A DNA stretch of 56,913 nucleotides from Deinococcus aetherius (GCF_025997855.1 NZ_AP026564.1:1-56913), one strand, 5' to 3'. Shown: positions 47,216-54,667, counted from the stretch's first letter. The notes: a model not told the origin generated them from the sequence alone. A program made the numbers and translations.

Positions 47216-48948
47216 TCCAGGAACCGCCCTTCAAATTGATAATCGCGCACCAGTTCAATGCTGCTCACACGAACCCCACCGGTCAGAACAAATTTCGCGC
47301 CTACACCCGTCGTGCGGTTTCTGGTCATCTCGGTCGCGGTTAGGGTGAGCACCTCCTGGGTGGTCTTGTGCCGCCAGCGTGCCCCGGGCGAGTACCGGCC
47401 TTCTTCAGGCGTGGCGTCCACCTCGGCCTTCTTGGCTGGCAGGAGAGCGCCGCCGTTGTACCCACCATGCTGAGGCGACGTCTCCCGTGGTTTCCCCGGA
47501 CTCACCTCCTTCACCCGGGGCGCCTTCACGGCCCCGATCAACCGGTCGAAGCCCCGGGCGGCCAGCGTGATCATGTTCCCCTGCGTCCTGCGGGCCTCCG
47601 CCTGGGCGATGCGCTTCACCTCCTCGATCTCCTCCAGGGTCAGCCGGGGCCAGTACTCGCCGCGCGGCAGGCACCCGGTCCGGGTGTCCTCACCCAGGTA
47701 CTTCGTCAACCCCTTGCCGATCACCTCCCGCAGCGCCTGGTGCACCTCGCTCTCAGGAGGCGCAGGAAGGCGGGAGGAAAGCTCCTGAGGGGCAAGCGGG
47801 GCCAGGTCCTCCACGCCGGCGACCACGGGGCCGTCTGCGCCCTCTCGCGGCACCCCGCCCGCCGCCGCGCCCGGAATATTTTCAGGGTCCGTGGTCTGGC
47901 TCGGTGTGTCCTCGAACATGCGCCGGATCTCCTCCAGTGAACGGGCCGGGGCCTCGCCGTCCGCCGCGTCAGCGGCGCCGCCGTCAGGCGGTTCGTGTAC
48001 GTCACTCCCGGAACCCGTGGCAAGCGAGGGCTCCGGGGCTTCCGGCGCGGGAAGATCTGGCCCGGCTTCATCTGTTGAAAGCGCAGCGTCTCCCGAGGAG
48101 GAGTGCGTGTCCTGGTCGCCCGAGACCTCCGAGGAACCGGGCTCGTGCGCGCGCGCGTCACCTTCAGCCTGGAATGCTCCTCCTCCGAATTCTCGTGGAG
48201 AAGAAGTCTCAGAGGAACTCTCGTAGTACGTGTCCCTAAATTTTGTCCCTTGGTCCTCTAAATTTTGAGAGGTCAACTCCCCAAAATTTTGAGAAGTTCC
48301 CGTGGTCCCTTCCGGGAGCGGATCACCCTGATCCTCTTCAGGATCCCCCTCCAGGTCGTCGTCGTCGCCCTCGTCGTCCACGCCCGCCGTCTCGTCGGGC
48401 ACCTCCTGTGAGGCGGACGTGGGAACCGGGCTCACGTCGTCCGGGCTCCCGGCCTTCGCGTGGCGGCCGCGCTTGGCACCCTTCGCTTTCACGACCGGCC
48501 CGACATCCGGGCCCGCGAGGGTGGCCGCGAAGGCCTCTGGAATCAGCTCGATGTACACGACGTTGTGCAGCAGCTTGCCCTTGATGCGCTCGGTGCGGTA
48601 GTGGATGTGGATCAGGCCCGCGCGCTGGAGCGCGAGGCAGGCGTCCGAGACCTCGCGGTCGCTCATCCCGAACACCGCGCCGCGCCGGCCGTAGTTGTAC
48701 TGGAGCAGGTCGCGCTGGAACTTGCGGGCGTACCCGACGAAGATCCCGCCCTGCTCCTCGTCGCGGACCTCCTCGGGGCGGTGCCAGTACAGCAGGTCAC
48801 CGGCGATGGTGAGCATGTTGCGGTTGGGGCGGTTCGCCGAGGTGCGGAACTCGCTGCGGTGGTACCACACGTGTGGGGTAATGTTCCCCGTGATGTGCAT
48901 CTGGCCGACGGCCAGCACGGCCGGGGTGGCCGGGCGAGAGATCTTCAT
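47212..48948 (-). CDS. replication initiator-like protein with internal origin
   Basis: 578 residues. The N-terminal 140 (GNITPHVWYHRSEFRTSANRPN..., GMSDREVSDACLALQRAGLIHIHYRTER) contain a winged helix like lambda O or plasmid Rep proteins. A long acidic low-complexity middle (DDEGDDDDLEGDPEEDQGD) holds the AT-rich iterons. A C-terminal helical domain (KGLTKYLGEDTR..., LEEIEEVKRIAQAEARRTQ) may meet helicase. The following gene is DnaB-like, so this is an O/DnaB-type replication pair. Confidence 0.65.
   Translation of the reverse strand: MKISRPATPAVLAVGQMHITGNITPHVWYHRSEFRTSANRPNRNMLTIAGDLLYWHRPEEVRDEEQGGIFVGYARKFQRDLLQYNYGRRGAVFGMSDREVSDACLALQRAGLIHIHYRTERIKGKLLHNVVYIELIPEAFAATLAGPDVGPVVKAKGAKRGRHAKAGSPDDVSPVPTSASQEVPDETAGVDDEGDDDDLEGDPEEDQGDPLPEGTTGTSQNFGELTSQNLEDQGTKFRDTYYESSSETSSPREFGGGAFQAEGDARAHEPGSSEVSGDQDTHSSSGDAALSTDEAGPDLPAPEAPEPSLATGSGSDVHEPPDGGAADAADGEAPARSLEEIRRMFEDTPSQTTDPENIPGAAAGGVPREGADGPVVAGVEDLAPLAPQELSSRLPAPPESEVHQALREVIGKGLTKYLGEDTRTGCLPRGEYWPRLTLEEIEEVKRIAQAEARRTQGNMITLAARGFDRLIGAVKAPRVKEVSPGKPRETSPQHGGYNGGALLPAKKAEVDATPEEGRYSPGARWRHKTTQEVLTLTATEMTRNRTTGVGAKFVLTGGVRVSSIELVRDYQFEGRFLE
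48238..48291. other. candidate replication origin: AT-rich iterons inside the initiator gene
   Basis: AAATTTTG occurs at 48238, 48260 and 48284 (22- and 24-base steps), each preceded by a TCC-rich lead and the last two followed by AGA. This short AT-rich island is very unusual in the surrounding GC-rich DNA. Lambda places ori iterons inside gene O in the same way. Confidence 0.6.
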
Positions 48949-49274
48949 GCGCGGGCTCCCACGCGCGCCTGGGGGAAAGTCCCCCGCCCGGCACGTTGAC
49001 CGGGCACGCCCAGGTGCGTATCCTGGGCACAGGCCGATGCCTCCGGCGTCCCCACGCCGGAAACACTCTTCGAGTTGGACTTCACGGACACCCTCTGCGA
49101 TACGGGCCTGGCAGCCCCGCAGGGGGTGCTCCCTTTGGCCTGCTGCTCGGTGGCCTCCGGGATACTCGGCAGCATAACGCAGGTCAGCGTCTGGGTACGG
49201 TCAGTGGTCGTGTCCACATACCGAAAGGTGAACGCGCGCAGGTCGGGGGTGCAATGGGGGGGATGTACCCCCAC
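48945..49274 (-). CDS. possible small protein before the initiator gene
   Basis: 109 codons from a GTG; its TGA overlaps the initiator ATG (ATGA), which is the main support. The N-terminal half (DLRAFTFRYVDTTTDRTQTLTCVML) is protein-like; the C-terminal half is Ser/Gly/Gln-rich and may be only leader DNA with hairpins. Low confidence. Confidence 0.3.
   Translation of the reverse strand: MGVHPPHCTPDLRAFTFRYVDTTTDRTQTLTCVMLPSIPEATEQQAKGSTPCGAARPVSQRVSVKSNSKSVSGVGTPEASACAQDTHLGVPGQRAGRGTFPQARVGARA
48971..49061. repeat. cluster of three hairpins upstream of the initiator gene
   Basis: GGGGG-aaagt-CCCCC (48971-48985), GCCCAGG-N7-CCTGGGC (49008-49028) and TCCGGCGT-cccc-ACGCCGGA (49042-49061). Such a run of stems in 90 bases could be an RNA leader controlling rep translation or a single-strand replication signal. 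Confidence 0.45.
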
Positions 49275-49357
49275 CTGGGCGCCGAGGCGGACGAGGCCGG
49301 ATCGCGACGACCACCCTCGCATGGACCCGGAACAGGGCCCGCGCGCCCCTCCGGTTG

Positions 49358-49594
49358 TCAAGCCCCCTCGCCCTCGAGCGGTGCCTGCGGCCGCGAGGCC
49401 GGGTAGTCCCTTTTCGCCGCCGCCATCACCACGCGCGCCTCCTGGGATGTCAACCCCCGCCAGTGCAGCAGCCGGGGACGCCCCAGGACCTGCGCGGCGT
49501 AGGTCGTCAACGCGAACAGGTGCAGCGGCCCCGGCAGGCGCCCCCTCAGGTAGGCCGCGAACGCCTCCTGCTCGCGCGCCGTCATCCCGGGCAT
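49358..49594 (-). CDS. small unknown protein
   Basis: 78 residues: TAREQEAFAAYLRGRLPGPLHLFALTTYAAQVLG then LTSQEARVVMAAAKRDYP. Helical. First clear gene of the leftward replication block. The 190 bases before it carry a perfect inverted repeat and an AT-rich stretch (near 49690-49740) where a promoter could lie. Confidence 0.5.
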   Translation of the reverse strand: MPGMTAREQEAFAAYLRGRLPGPLHLFALTTYAAQVLGRPRLLHWRGLTSQEARVVMAAAKRDYPASRPQAPLEGEGA

Positions 49595-49746
49595 TCACGC
49601 GCCCCTCCCGGTCCACATCACCTGTTCACCGGGCGCACAGCCCCGGCAGGCATCATCCGGGGCAACTGCCCGCGCGCGGCCCTTGCGCGGGGCCGCAAAA
49701 TCTGTTAGGTTTTTCACACCGATAGTTCCTTTCTTTCGTTCTTGCT

Positions 49747-49774
49747 GAACCCCTGGCTGGCGGGCCAGGGGTTC
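49747..49774. terminator. inverted repeat, possible bidirectional terminator
   Basis: Perfect 11-bp arms GAACCCCTGGC and GCCAGGGGTTC, 6-base loop, 12 bases beyond the stop at 49786. Weak T content on both sides. It would separate the repressor transcript from the replication genes, or act as attenuator between them. Confidence 0.45.
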
Positions 49775-49785
49775 TTCGCTGTGGG

Positions 49786-50013
49786 TTAAGTGGGGACGAC
49801 GGGCTCGCCGCTGTCCCAGAGGGGTTCAGGCGGTGGGCAGACGACGGTCGAGAGCGGCCCGAGGACGTGAATGGTCACGCCGGGAGACTCGCGGGCCAGG
49901 TCCTCGGCGCGCTGCCGGAGCTGCGCGGGGTCGTGGAAGGGGCCCTGGGGTGAGGCCCAGTCGGGCGTCCAGAGCCAGGCCGGTGCCGTCGGGGTGGGGG
50001 CGGGAGTGGTCAA
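49786..50013 (-). CDS. small unknown protein downstream of the repressor
   Basis: 75 residues from a TTG fixed by AGGAGG seven bases upstream. WLWTPDWASPQGPFHDPAQLRQRAEDLARESPGVTIHVLG is plausible alpha/beta. Lies in the repressor transcript. A 34-codon Pro-rich frame (50114-50010) overlaps its start. Confidence 0.5.
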   Translation of the reverse strand: MTTPAPTPTAPAWLWTPDWASPQGPFHDPAQLRQRAEDLARESPGVTIHVLGPLSTVVCPPPEPLWDSGEPVVPT

Positions 50014-50114
50014 GAGGGAACCTCCTGGAAGAGCAAAGGGGGGACGTGGACAACGGGCGGCGCCCTCGCCACGTCGGGCGTGGGAGGGCGGTTGGGCTTT
50101 CGTGGAGGTGTCAT
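50010..50114 (-). CDS. possible 34-residue Pro-rich peptide
   Basis: ATG at 50114, with CAGGG nearby, to a TGA overlapping the TTG of the next gene (TTGA). Sequence is Pro/Val-rich (RKPNRPPTPDVARAPP). The overlap pattern supports translation coupling; composition argues against. Low confidence. Confidence 0.25.
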   Translation of the reverse strand: MTPPRKPNRPPTPDVARAPPVVHVPPLLFQEVPS

Positions 50115-50137
50115 GGTCCCTGGGCTGAGGCGTGACC

Positions 50138-50374
50138 TCAGGCAGCGGGCTCCTCCGCCTTTCTGAGCCGCATCCGGCTGCGGGTGCGTGAGAAGATGCG
50201 CTCGACCGGCAGCCCCAGCGCGCCCGCCAGTCCCAGCGCGTAGTCCACGTTGGGCGAGAAGGCGCGACGCTCAATCTTTTGCAGGCTGCTCAGCGGCACG
50301 TCGGCCGCCTCGCTCAGTTTTTCTTGCGACCAGCCGCGTTTCTCCCGCTCTTCTTTCAGACGGTTGTCGGCCAT
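50138..50374 (-). CDS. XRE-family repressor (CI/Cro-like)
   Basis: 78 residues: RLKEEREKRGWSQEKLSEAADVPLSSLQKIERRAFSPNVDYALGLAGALG is a full HTH_3 domain, followed by a basic tail (RTRSRMRLRK). No cleavage or dimer domain. The ATG at 50374 has TACAGT six bases upstream (leaderless). It is divergent from the XRE-peptidase pair and flanked by palindromic operators, so it is the best candidate for prophage repressor or Cro. Confidence 0.8.
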   Translation of the reverse strand: MADNRLKEEREKRGWSQEKLSEAADVPLSSLQKIERRAFSPNVDYALGLAGALGLPVERIFSRTRSRMRLRKAEEPAA

Positions 50375-50384
50375 ACCCCCACTG

Positions 50385-50481
50385 TAGCCGCCAAAGGCTA
50401 AAGCCGTCAACGGCTAGCCGTAGGCGATTTGAAGGTTTGCCACGCCCGCTTTAGCCTTGAATTACTAGCCGAATACGGCTA
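50385..50481. promoter_or_regulatory. right operator cluster (TAGCCG-N4-CGGCTA sites)
   Basis: TAGCCG-CCAA-AGGCTA (50385-50400), AAGCCG-TCAA-CGGCTA (50401-50416), a half-matching site starting TAGCCG at 50415, and a perfect TAGCCG-AATA-CGGCTA (50466-50481). The first two abut each other and cover the repressor promoter; the last sits in the spacer of the rightward promoter. Confidence 0.8.
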
Positions 50482-50485
50482 CAAA
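50457..50485 (+). promoter_or_regulatory. promoter of the XRE-IrrE pair
   Basis: TTGAAT (50457-50462), 17 bases, TACAAA (50480-50485), with a perfect operator filling the spacer. Repressor bound there would block RNA polymerase directly. Confidence 0.6.
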
Positions 50486-50502
50486 TGGGAGGCATGTACG
50501 CG

Positions 50503-51000
50503 ATGGCAATGAAGGATCCCCCTTTCTGGGCACAAGCGCTCAAGGCGCGCCGCGAAGCCCTCGGCCTGTCCAAGGGTGAGAAGGTGACTCAGGAGGATAT
50601 TGCCGCCCGCACCGGAGACCTCATCTCACAGCGCACGGTGAGCCACCTGGAAAATGGCAGTGTCGATCTCCAGGGCCTCGCCTTCGGCCGGGTGGTCGCC
50701 CTGGCGAAGGCGTTGAACTGGACCCTCCCTGAGTTTCAGCGTGCCACCGGACTGCCGGTCGAGGAGGAAGAGGTCGAGCCGCCGGAGTCGTCTGCGGCTG
50801 AAGAGCCGTTTCAGCTCCCAGCCGGGTTGCAGGAAGCCATCGAGATTTACGGGCAGCAGCACAAGAACCTGCGCGACCCGGTGTGGCAGCGGTACCTCGC
50901 CGGAATCCGCTGGAGAAGTGGGCAGCCCACCGAGCCAGACCGGTGGTTCGACGCCTACCGGGACCTGGTAAGAAACGGAATCGTGCCCGGAGAAGATTGA
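50503..51000 (+). CDS. XRE-type regulator paired with metallopeptidase
   Basis: 165 residues. HTH region WAQALKARREALGLSKGEKVTQEDIAARTG...QRTVSHLENGS, then an acidic linker (VEEEEVEPPESSAAEE) and a C-terminal helical domain (LPAGLQEAIEIYGQQHKNLRDPVWQRYL). The layout matches ImmR/DdrO-type proteins cut by their peptidase partner. Start at 50503 because GGGAGG is ten bases upstream; ATGs at 50485 and 50494 are in frame but too close to it. Confidence 0.75.
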   Translation: MAMKDPPFWAQALKARREALGLSKGEKVTQEDIAARTGDLISQRTVSHLENGSVDLQGLAFGRVVALAKALNWTLPEFQRATGLPVEEEEVEPPESSAAEEPFQLPAGLQEAIEIYGQQHKNLRDPVWQRYLAGIRWRSGQPTEPDRWFDAYRDLVRNGIVPGED

Positions 51001-51638
51001 TGCGGTACGCCACCCAGGCCGCCCTGTCTTACGCAACGGCGGAACACGCGAAATACGGTTATCCCGGCCCCGAGGAGTTCGCCGCCCGGTTAAAAGTCCG
51101 GATCGTGCCGGGCGTCGAGAACCGCGCGAGTCACGGCCCCCCCAGCTTCATTACCCAGACGCCGGACACCTACGCCCCGCGCCAGCGCTTCACGATCTTC
51201 CACGAGCTGAGCCACATCCTGATGCAGCGCTGCGGCCTGGAGGATGACATCGCCGCCGAGGTGGACGCCGATGATGCCGAGCTGCACCTGGAGCTGGTCG
51301 CCAACCATATGGCCGGGCTTTTCCTGATCCCCGACCCGGTCGTGCGTCATTACATCCGCGTCCTCGACCTCACGCCCGCCGCCGTCCTGGCGATCCAGGC
51401 GGCGGCGCGTGCCAGTTTCGCGGCCACCATCCGCCGGGTCGTCTCCGCCGAGGGCGTCGATCCCTGCACGATCTTCCTCACCGGTGGGAGCTACGTCCTC
51501 GACCTCGCGAGCAGCGACCCGTACAACCGTCTGTCGCGCTACGACCGGCTGCCTGATCCCCTTGCCCGGTACCCGGAAGCCCACCTGCTTTGCCCCCCGA
51601 GCAGACAGGGCACCATCGGCGTCGTCATCGCCCCCTGA
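51000..51638 (+). CDS. ImmA/IrrE-family metallopeptidase
   Basis: 212 residues. FTIFHELSHILM gives the zinc site H68-E69-xx-H72, and ELHLELVANHMAGLFLIP the third ligand Glu. ImmA and Deinococcus IrrE cut XRE repressors after DNA damage; the preceding XRE protein is the expected substrate. The C-terminal part (TIFLTGGSYVLDLASSDPYNRL) may sense a signal. Start overlaps the XRE stop (TGATG). Central to induction of this prophage by inference. Confidence 0.88.
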   Translation: MRYATQAALSYATAEHAKYGYPGPEEFAARLKVRIVPGVENRASHGPPSFITQTPDTYAPRQRFTIFHELSHILMQRCGLEDDIAAEVDADDAELHLELVANHMAGLFLIPDPVVRHYIRVLDLTPAAVLAIQAAARASFAATIRRVVSAEGVDPCTIFLTGGSYVLDLASSDPYNRLSRYDRLPDPLARYPEAHLLCPPSRQGTIGVVIAP

Positions 51639-51646
51639 GACTTTAA

Positions 51647-51740
51647 TAGCCATTGACGGCTGTGGCCGTTAACGGCTAGACTTCTCCCATCGGAAGGAGA
51701 AAGGCGAACTCTCACCGCTTGTTTTAGCCGTATGCGGCTA
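51647..51740. promoter_or_regulatory. left operator cluster (TAGCCG-N4-CGGCTA sites)
   Basis: TAGCCA-TTGA-CGGCTG (51647-51662), TGGCCG-TTAA-CGGCTA (51663-51678) and perfect TAGCCG-TATG-CGGCTA (51725-51740). Same consensus as the cluster at 50385-50481. Again two sites abut and a third lies apart. Confidence 0.8.
51653..51682 (+). promoter_or_regulatory. promoter of the rightward early operon
   Basis: TTGACG (51653-51658), 18 bases, TAGACT (51677-51682), overlapped by two operators. A second weaker start, TTGTTT (51719-51724), may lie under the third operator. Confidence 0.6.
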
Positions 51741-51819
51741 GATTCTCTCCAGAAGAGACCCCCGCCCGCGCAAACGCCCTGGAAAGCAACGCGAAGTGGG
51801 GGGAAGAGAGGAGTTAAGA

Positions 51820-52230
51820 ATGTCACAGTCTGCTCCCACCCGCAACCTGTTCCCCGCCGTGGCGGCCACCGTGTGCGCCTGCTGCGGGCTCGCGCTGCCC
51901 ACCGGGCAGGGCCACGACGTGCCCCACATCGGGGCGGTGGGCCCGCGTTGCGTGCTGAAGTTCGGGGCGTTCGCCGAGCTGCTCGCCTGGGTGGAGGGCC
52001 GCTCGAGCGCGCTCCCCGAGACGCGCGAGGCGCAGTTCGTGGGGCACCGCCTGGTGGTGGGGCTGCGGCTGCTGGGCTTCGAGGTGACCAGCGAGGAAGG
52101 CGTCTTGCGCGTCGGGCGCCGGACCCGGAGGCCGGTCGAGGTCGCCAAGAGCTGGAAGAAGCGGCGGGCGGAGTTCGAGCGGGACCTCAAGCTCGCAGAC
52201 GGGCTGTTCGCGGCGGGGAGGGCGGCGTGA
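51820..52230 (+). CDS. small zinc-finger-like early protein
   Basis: 136 residues. CACCGLALPTGQGHDVPHIGAVGPRC places Cys in a treble-clef-like arrangement near the N-terminus; the rest is helical and basic (KSWKKRRAEFERDLKLADGL). AGAGGAG lies seven bases before the ATG. First gene after the left operators, so an immediate-early product. Confidence 0.6.
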   Translation: MSQSAPTRNLFPAVAATVCACCGLALPTGQGHDVPHIGAVGPRCVLKFGAFAELLAWVEGRSSALPETREAQFVGHRLVVGLRLLGFEVTSEEGVLRVGRRTRRPVEVAKSWKKRRAEFERDLKLADGLFAAGRAA

Positions 52231-52430
52231 GCGGCCTGCTGACGGTGCGCCGCGAGGTGAGGGCAGTGATGCCGGCCCGGACGCCCGCCCCGCCGCTGCT
52301 CTCCCTCCCGGAGCCCCGCTGGCTCGACGGTGCCCTGCCGGGGCGGCTGTGCCCCTGCACCTCCGGCGCGACCCAGCCGCCCGTCCTGGGCTGCTGGCGG
52401 TGTGGCGGCACGGGGAAGGTGGCGAGGTGA
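52227..52430 (+). CDS. small zinc-ribbon-like early protein
   Basis: 67 residues, GTG overlapping the previous stop. CPCTSGATQPPVLGCWRCGGTGK resembles one half of a DnaJ-type zinc ribbon. Unknown role. Confidence 0.5.
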   Translation: MSGLLTVRREVRAVMPARTPAPPLLSLPEPRWLDGALPGRLCPCTSGATQPPVLGCWRCGGTGKVAR

Positions 52431-52924
52431 GGGGGGGCGGGGCAGGTGGGGAGGCCCCTCGCTTGACGCACGACCCCTCCCGCCTGGCGCGGCTGCGGCG
52501 GCTGCACTTCCTGGCGAGCGTGCACGAGCTGATGGCGGAGCCCTGCACGCCCGAGCGCCGGGTCCGGGGGCGCCGGGTGGACCGGATTGCCGAGGCGGTG
52601 CGGGGGGAGCACGCCCGGCACGCGCAGGACGGGCGCTGCGAGCTGTGCGGGGGGCACGCGCACGAGGCGGTCTGCGGGGAGTGCGGGCTCGGCGAGGACC
52701 GGTACCTCGCGGAGAGCGCGGCGGCCGCCCGGCGGGGACGGCGGCAGCCCTTCATGCGGGCGGTCATGAGCGCCCTGGCCGGTCCCGTGGAGGCCCCCGG
52801 GGTCGAGGAGCTGCGCGCCGCGTGGAAGGCGGCCGCGCTGGCGCACGAGGCTGACCCCAGCCCCGAGAACGACGCCCTCGAGGAGACGGCGTACCTGGCG
52901 ATGGTGCGGGCGGGTGGGCTGTGA
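52427..52924 (+). CDS. small early protein with CxxC pairs
   Basis: 165 residues from a GTG (GTGA overlap). Helical, with CELCGGHAHEAVCGECGLGED forming a probable zinc site at mid-length. A TTG 12 codons in is an alternative start. No family recognised. Confidence 0.5.
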   Translation: MRGGGAGGEAPRLTHDPSRLARLRRLHFLASVHELMAEPCTPERRVRGRRVDRIAEAVRGEHARHAQDGRCELCGGHAHEAVCGECGLGEDRYLAESAAAARRGRRQPFMRAVMSALAGPVEAPGVEELRAAWKAAALAHEADPSPENDALEETAYLAMVRAGGL

Positions 52925-53178
52925 CGGCGCCCGCGCTCGCCGCTCCCCTGGCCCTGCCCGCCGAGCCCACCCGGCAGGCGCGGCACCTGCGCGTCTTCCG
53001 GCGCCGGGTGTGGCCGTGGCTGCTGTTCACGCTGGGCGCCCTGCTCGCGCTGATCGGGCTGATCTCGGTGGGGGAGGGGGGCGGCCCCGGGGCGCTGCCG
53101 GTGGTGCTCCTCGGGGTGGGGCTGACGGCTCGGGGCGGGGCCCGGGTACCGGGGGGCTGGGAGGGGTTGATCACATGA
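52921..53178 (+). CDS. small two-helix membrane protein
   Basis: 85 residues. Basic segment RQARHLRVFRRRVWPW, helix LLFTLGALLALIGLISV, short Gly loop, helix LPVVLLGVGLTA. Coupled by GTGA. Could act on the host envelope early in infection (superinfection control or inhibition). Confidence 0.55.
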   Translation: MTAPALAAPLALPAEPTRQARHLRVFRRRVWPWLLFTLGALLALIGLISVGEGGGPGALPVVLLGVGLTARGGARVPGGWEGLIT

Positions 53179-53194
53179 CCAGAAGGAGATCCAG

Positions 53195-53269
53195 TTGAAA
53201 CAAGCCTTTGAATCGGGTGCCCGCGCTTGCGCGGGTGCCCTTTGTCGTGTCCTGGGGGCAGGTCTGTGA
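53195..53269 (+). CDS. 24-residue peptide gene
   Basis: AGAAGGAGAT lies four to six bases before a TTG; the frame (KQAFESGARACAGALCRV...) ends in TGA overlapping the next GTG (GTGA). Strong ribosome site plus coupling argue it is translated. A 12-bp hairpin with wobble pairs (53215-53240, TT loop) is inside it; TTTGT follows, so it could also attenuate the operon. Confidence 0.45.
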   Translation: MKQAFESGARACAGALCRVLGAGL

Positions 53270-53625
53270 CGGCCACTCCCTCCGCTCACCTGAGAGCCGC
53301 CCTGCTCGCCGCGATCTGGCAGGAGGGGCCGCTGCCGGCCGGGCCGCTCCTGGACCTGGGGGAACGTCTTGGCGCGCAGCTCCCTGAAGTCGCCGTCCAC
53401 CTCCAGGTCCTGCTCGCGGCGGGGCTGATCTTCCGCGACGACTCGCCTGTCGACCCCCTTTATGGTCCAGCGCTGGACGCCGAGGAGGCGGCGCGCCGCC
53501 TTCACGCCCAGCTCGCGGGCGTCCAGGCCTGCCGGGTGTGCGGGTGCTCGAACACCTGGGCCTGCGAGGGGGGCTGCTGGTGGGTCCGGCCTGACCTGTG
53601 CAGCTCGTGCGCGGAGGCGGTCTGA
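53266..53625 (+). CDS. Cys-rich early protein with winged-helix-like start
   Basis: 119 residues. LRAALLAAIWQEGPLPAGPLLDLGERLGAQLPEVAVHLQVLLAAGLIFRDD is a likely winged helix; then CRVCGCSNTWACEGGCWW and PDLCSSC, a six-Cys zinc module that recurs in many phage small proteins of unknown function. Confidence 0.6.
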   Translation: MTATPSAHLRAALLAAIWQEGPLPAGPLLDLGERLGAQLPEVAVHLQVLLAAGLIFRDDSPVDPLYGPALDAEEAARRLHAQLAGVQACRVCGCSNTWACEGGCWWVRPDLCSSCAEAV

Positions 53626-54014
53626 TGCGCTTCCATCAGGCACTGCCCACTGGGGCCTATGACGTGGCCCGGTACCTCAGCGAGACCGGGGTCTGGGAGT
53701 TCGGACTGCGGCGCGGCGCTGGAGGCCTGCGCGTGTGCGCGAACCGAGTCGGCCTCGCCGAGTACGAGGTGGACTACGCCGCCGGGCCCGACCCGCTGGA
53801 AGCCGGGGTGCTCTTCCAGGTCGTGAAGATCGTGATCGAGGCGCACCCCGAGCAGGTTCTCTCGGGATGGCTTGCGGGCGCGCTGCCCCAGTGCCGGGTC
53901 AGGGACCAGCCGTGTGAGGCGTGTTCACACGAGCTGCTGCGGCTGGCGGCCCTGAGTGTCCAGCGTTCGCGCGCTCCCTCGCGTTCTCTCTGGAAGGAAA
54001 GGACCTTTTCATGA
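53625..54014 (+). CDS. small early protein
   Basis: 129 residues; ATG overlaps the previous stop (TGATG). Strands VWEFGLRRGAGGLRVCANRVG, helix GVLFQVVKIVIEAHPEQVLSGWLAG, then CR...CEACSHELLRL, a possible metal site. Unknown. Confidence 0.5.
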   Translation: MRFHQALPTGAYDVARYLSETGVWEFGLRRGAGGLRVCANRVGLAEYEVDYAAGPDPLEAGVLFQVVKIVIEAHPEQVLSGWLAGALPQCRVRDQPCEACSHELLRLAALSVQRSRAPSRSLWKERTFS

Positions 54015-54070
54015 CCCATCCTCTGATCGACCCCGCCGCCGTGACCGCCATCCAGGGACGCGAGGCGTGA
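54011..54070 (+). CDS. 19-residue peptide gene
   Basis: ATG overlaps the previous stop (ATGA) and its TGA overlaps the next GTG (GTGA). GGAAGGAAAGGA lies seven bases upstream, the strongest ribosome site in the operon. The peptide (MTHPLIDPAAVTAIQGREA) may matter as a coupling element rather than a product. Confidence 0.5.
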   Translation: MTHPLIDPAAVTAIQGREA

Positions 54071-54396
54071 CCACCCTCGACCTGGAGGTGGCGTTCGGGC
54101 TGGAGCTGCCCGAGGCCTACCGCTACTTCATCGAGCGGTTCGGCGTCCGGGCGACGGGCGGGCTCTCGAACGCCCTGGTGATGCTGTACGGCCTGCCCTA
54201 CGGCACCCCGGCGGCGCTGCGCATCCGCTACACCGACCGGTTCCGGCTTCTCGAGGTGGGTGGGCCCGTGAAGAGAACGCCCAGCCAGGCAGAGATTCAG
54301 GGCCTGCTCACCGGTGCGGTGACCGCCCTGCTGACCGTGCTGACCGAGGACTCGCTCCAGGTAGACCTCAACCCGAGGCGGGTGACGGATGCCTGA
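54067..54396 (+). CDS. small early protein
   Basis: 109 residues from GTG. VAFGLELPEAYRYFIERFG and LTGAVTALLTVLTEDSLQVDL are helices around a strand pair (ALRIRYTDRFRLLEVGG). No family recognised. Confidence 0.5.
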   Translation: MTTLDLEVAFGLELPEAYRYFIERFGVRATGGLSNALVMLYGLPYGTPAALRIRYTDRFRLLEVGGPVKRTPSQAEIQGLLTGAVTALLTVLTEDSLQVDLNPRRVTDA

Positions 54397-54667
54397 GGAG
54401 GGCGTGGAGTTCCGTCTCTCACCCAGTGCCTCGTGCCCGGAGCGGGTCGCCATCGTGCTGGAGGGGAGGGTGCTGGGGCATACCTGTGGTCAGCACCTCG
54501 CCGAATTCTGGGCGCAGGGCTACCGGGCCCGGGTCGCCCAGGAGAGCCGACGGCGCGGGCCGAAGGGCGACGCGCAGGCCCGGGCGACGTGGTGCCGGGG
54601 CTGGGACCGGGCCAACGCGCACGAGCTGGAGCGGGAGAAGCGCGAGAAGCGCCGGGGGGCGGCGTGA
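54389..54667 (+). CDS. small early protein with basic tail
   Basis: 92 residues. FRLSPSASCPERVAIVLEGRVLGHTCGQH suggests a Cys/His metal site; the second half is a basic helix (RATWCRGWDRANAHELEREKREKRR). Eight-base overlap with the gene above. Confidence 0.5.
   Translation: MPEEGVEFRLSPSASCPERVAIVLEGRVLGHTCGQHLAEFWAQGYRARVAQESRRRGPKGDAQARATWCRGWDRANAHELEREKREKRRGAA

Noticed and set aside
50385..51740. Deinococcus radiation-response motif (RDRM) at the control region
   Set aside because: No TTATGTCATTGACATAA-like site was seen; the palindromes here have a different sequence.
53215..53243. Terminator in the early operon
   Set aside because: The hairpin lies inside a coupled 24-codon frame and genes continue with overlaps; at most an attenuator.
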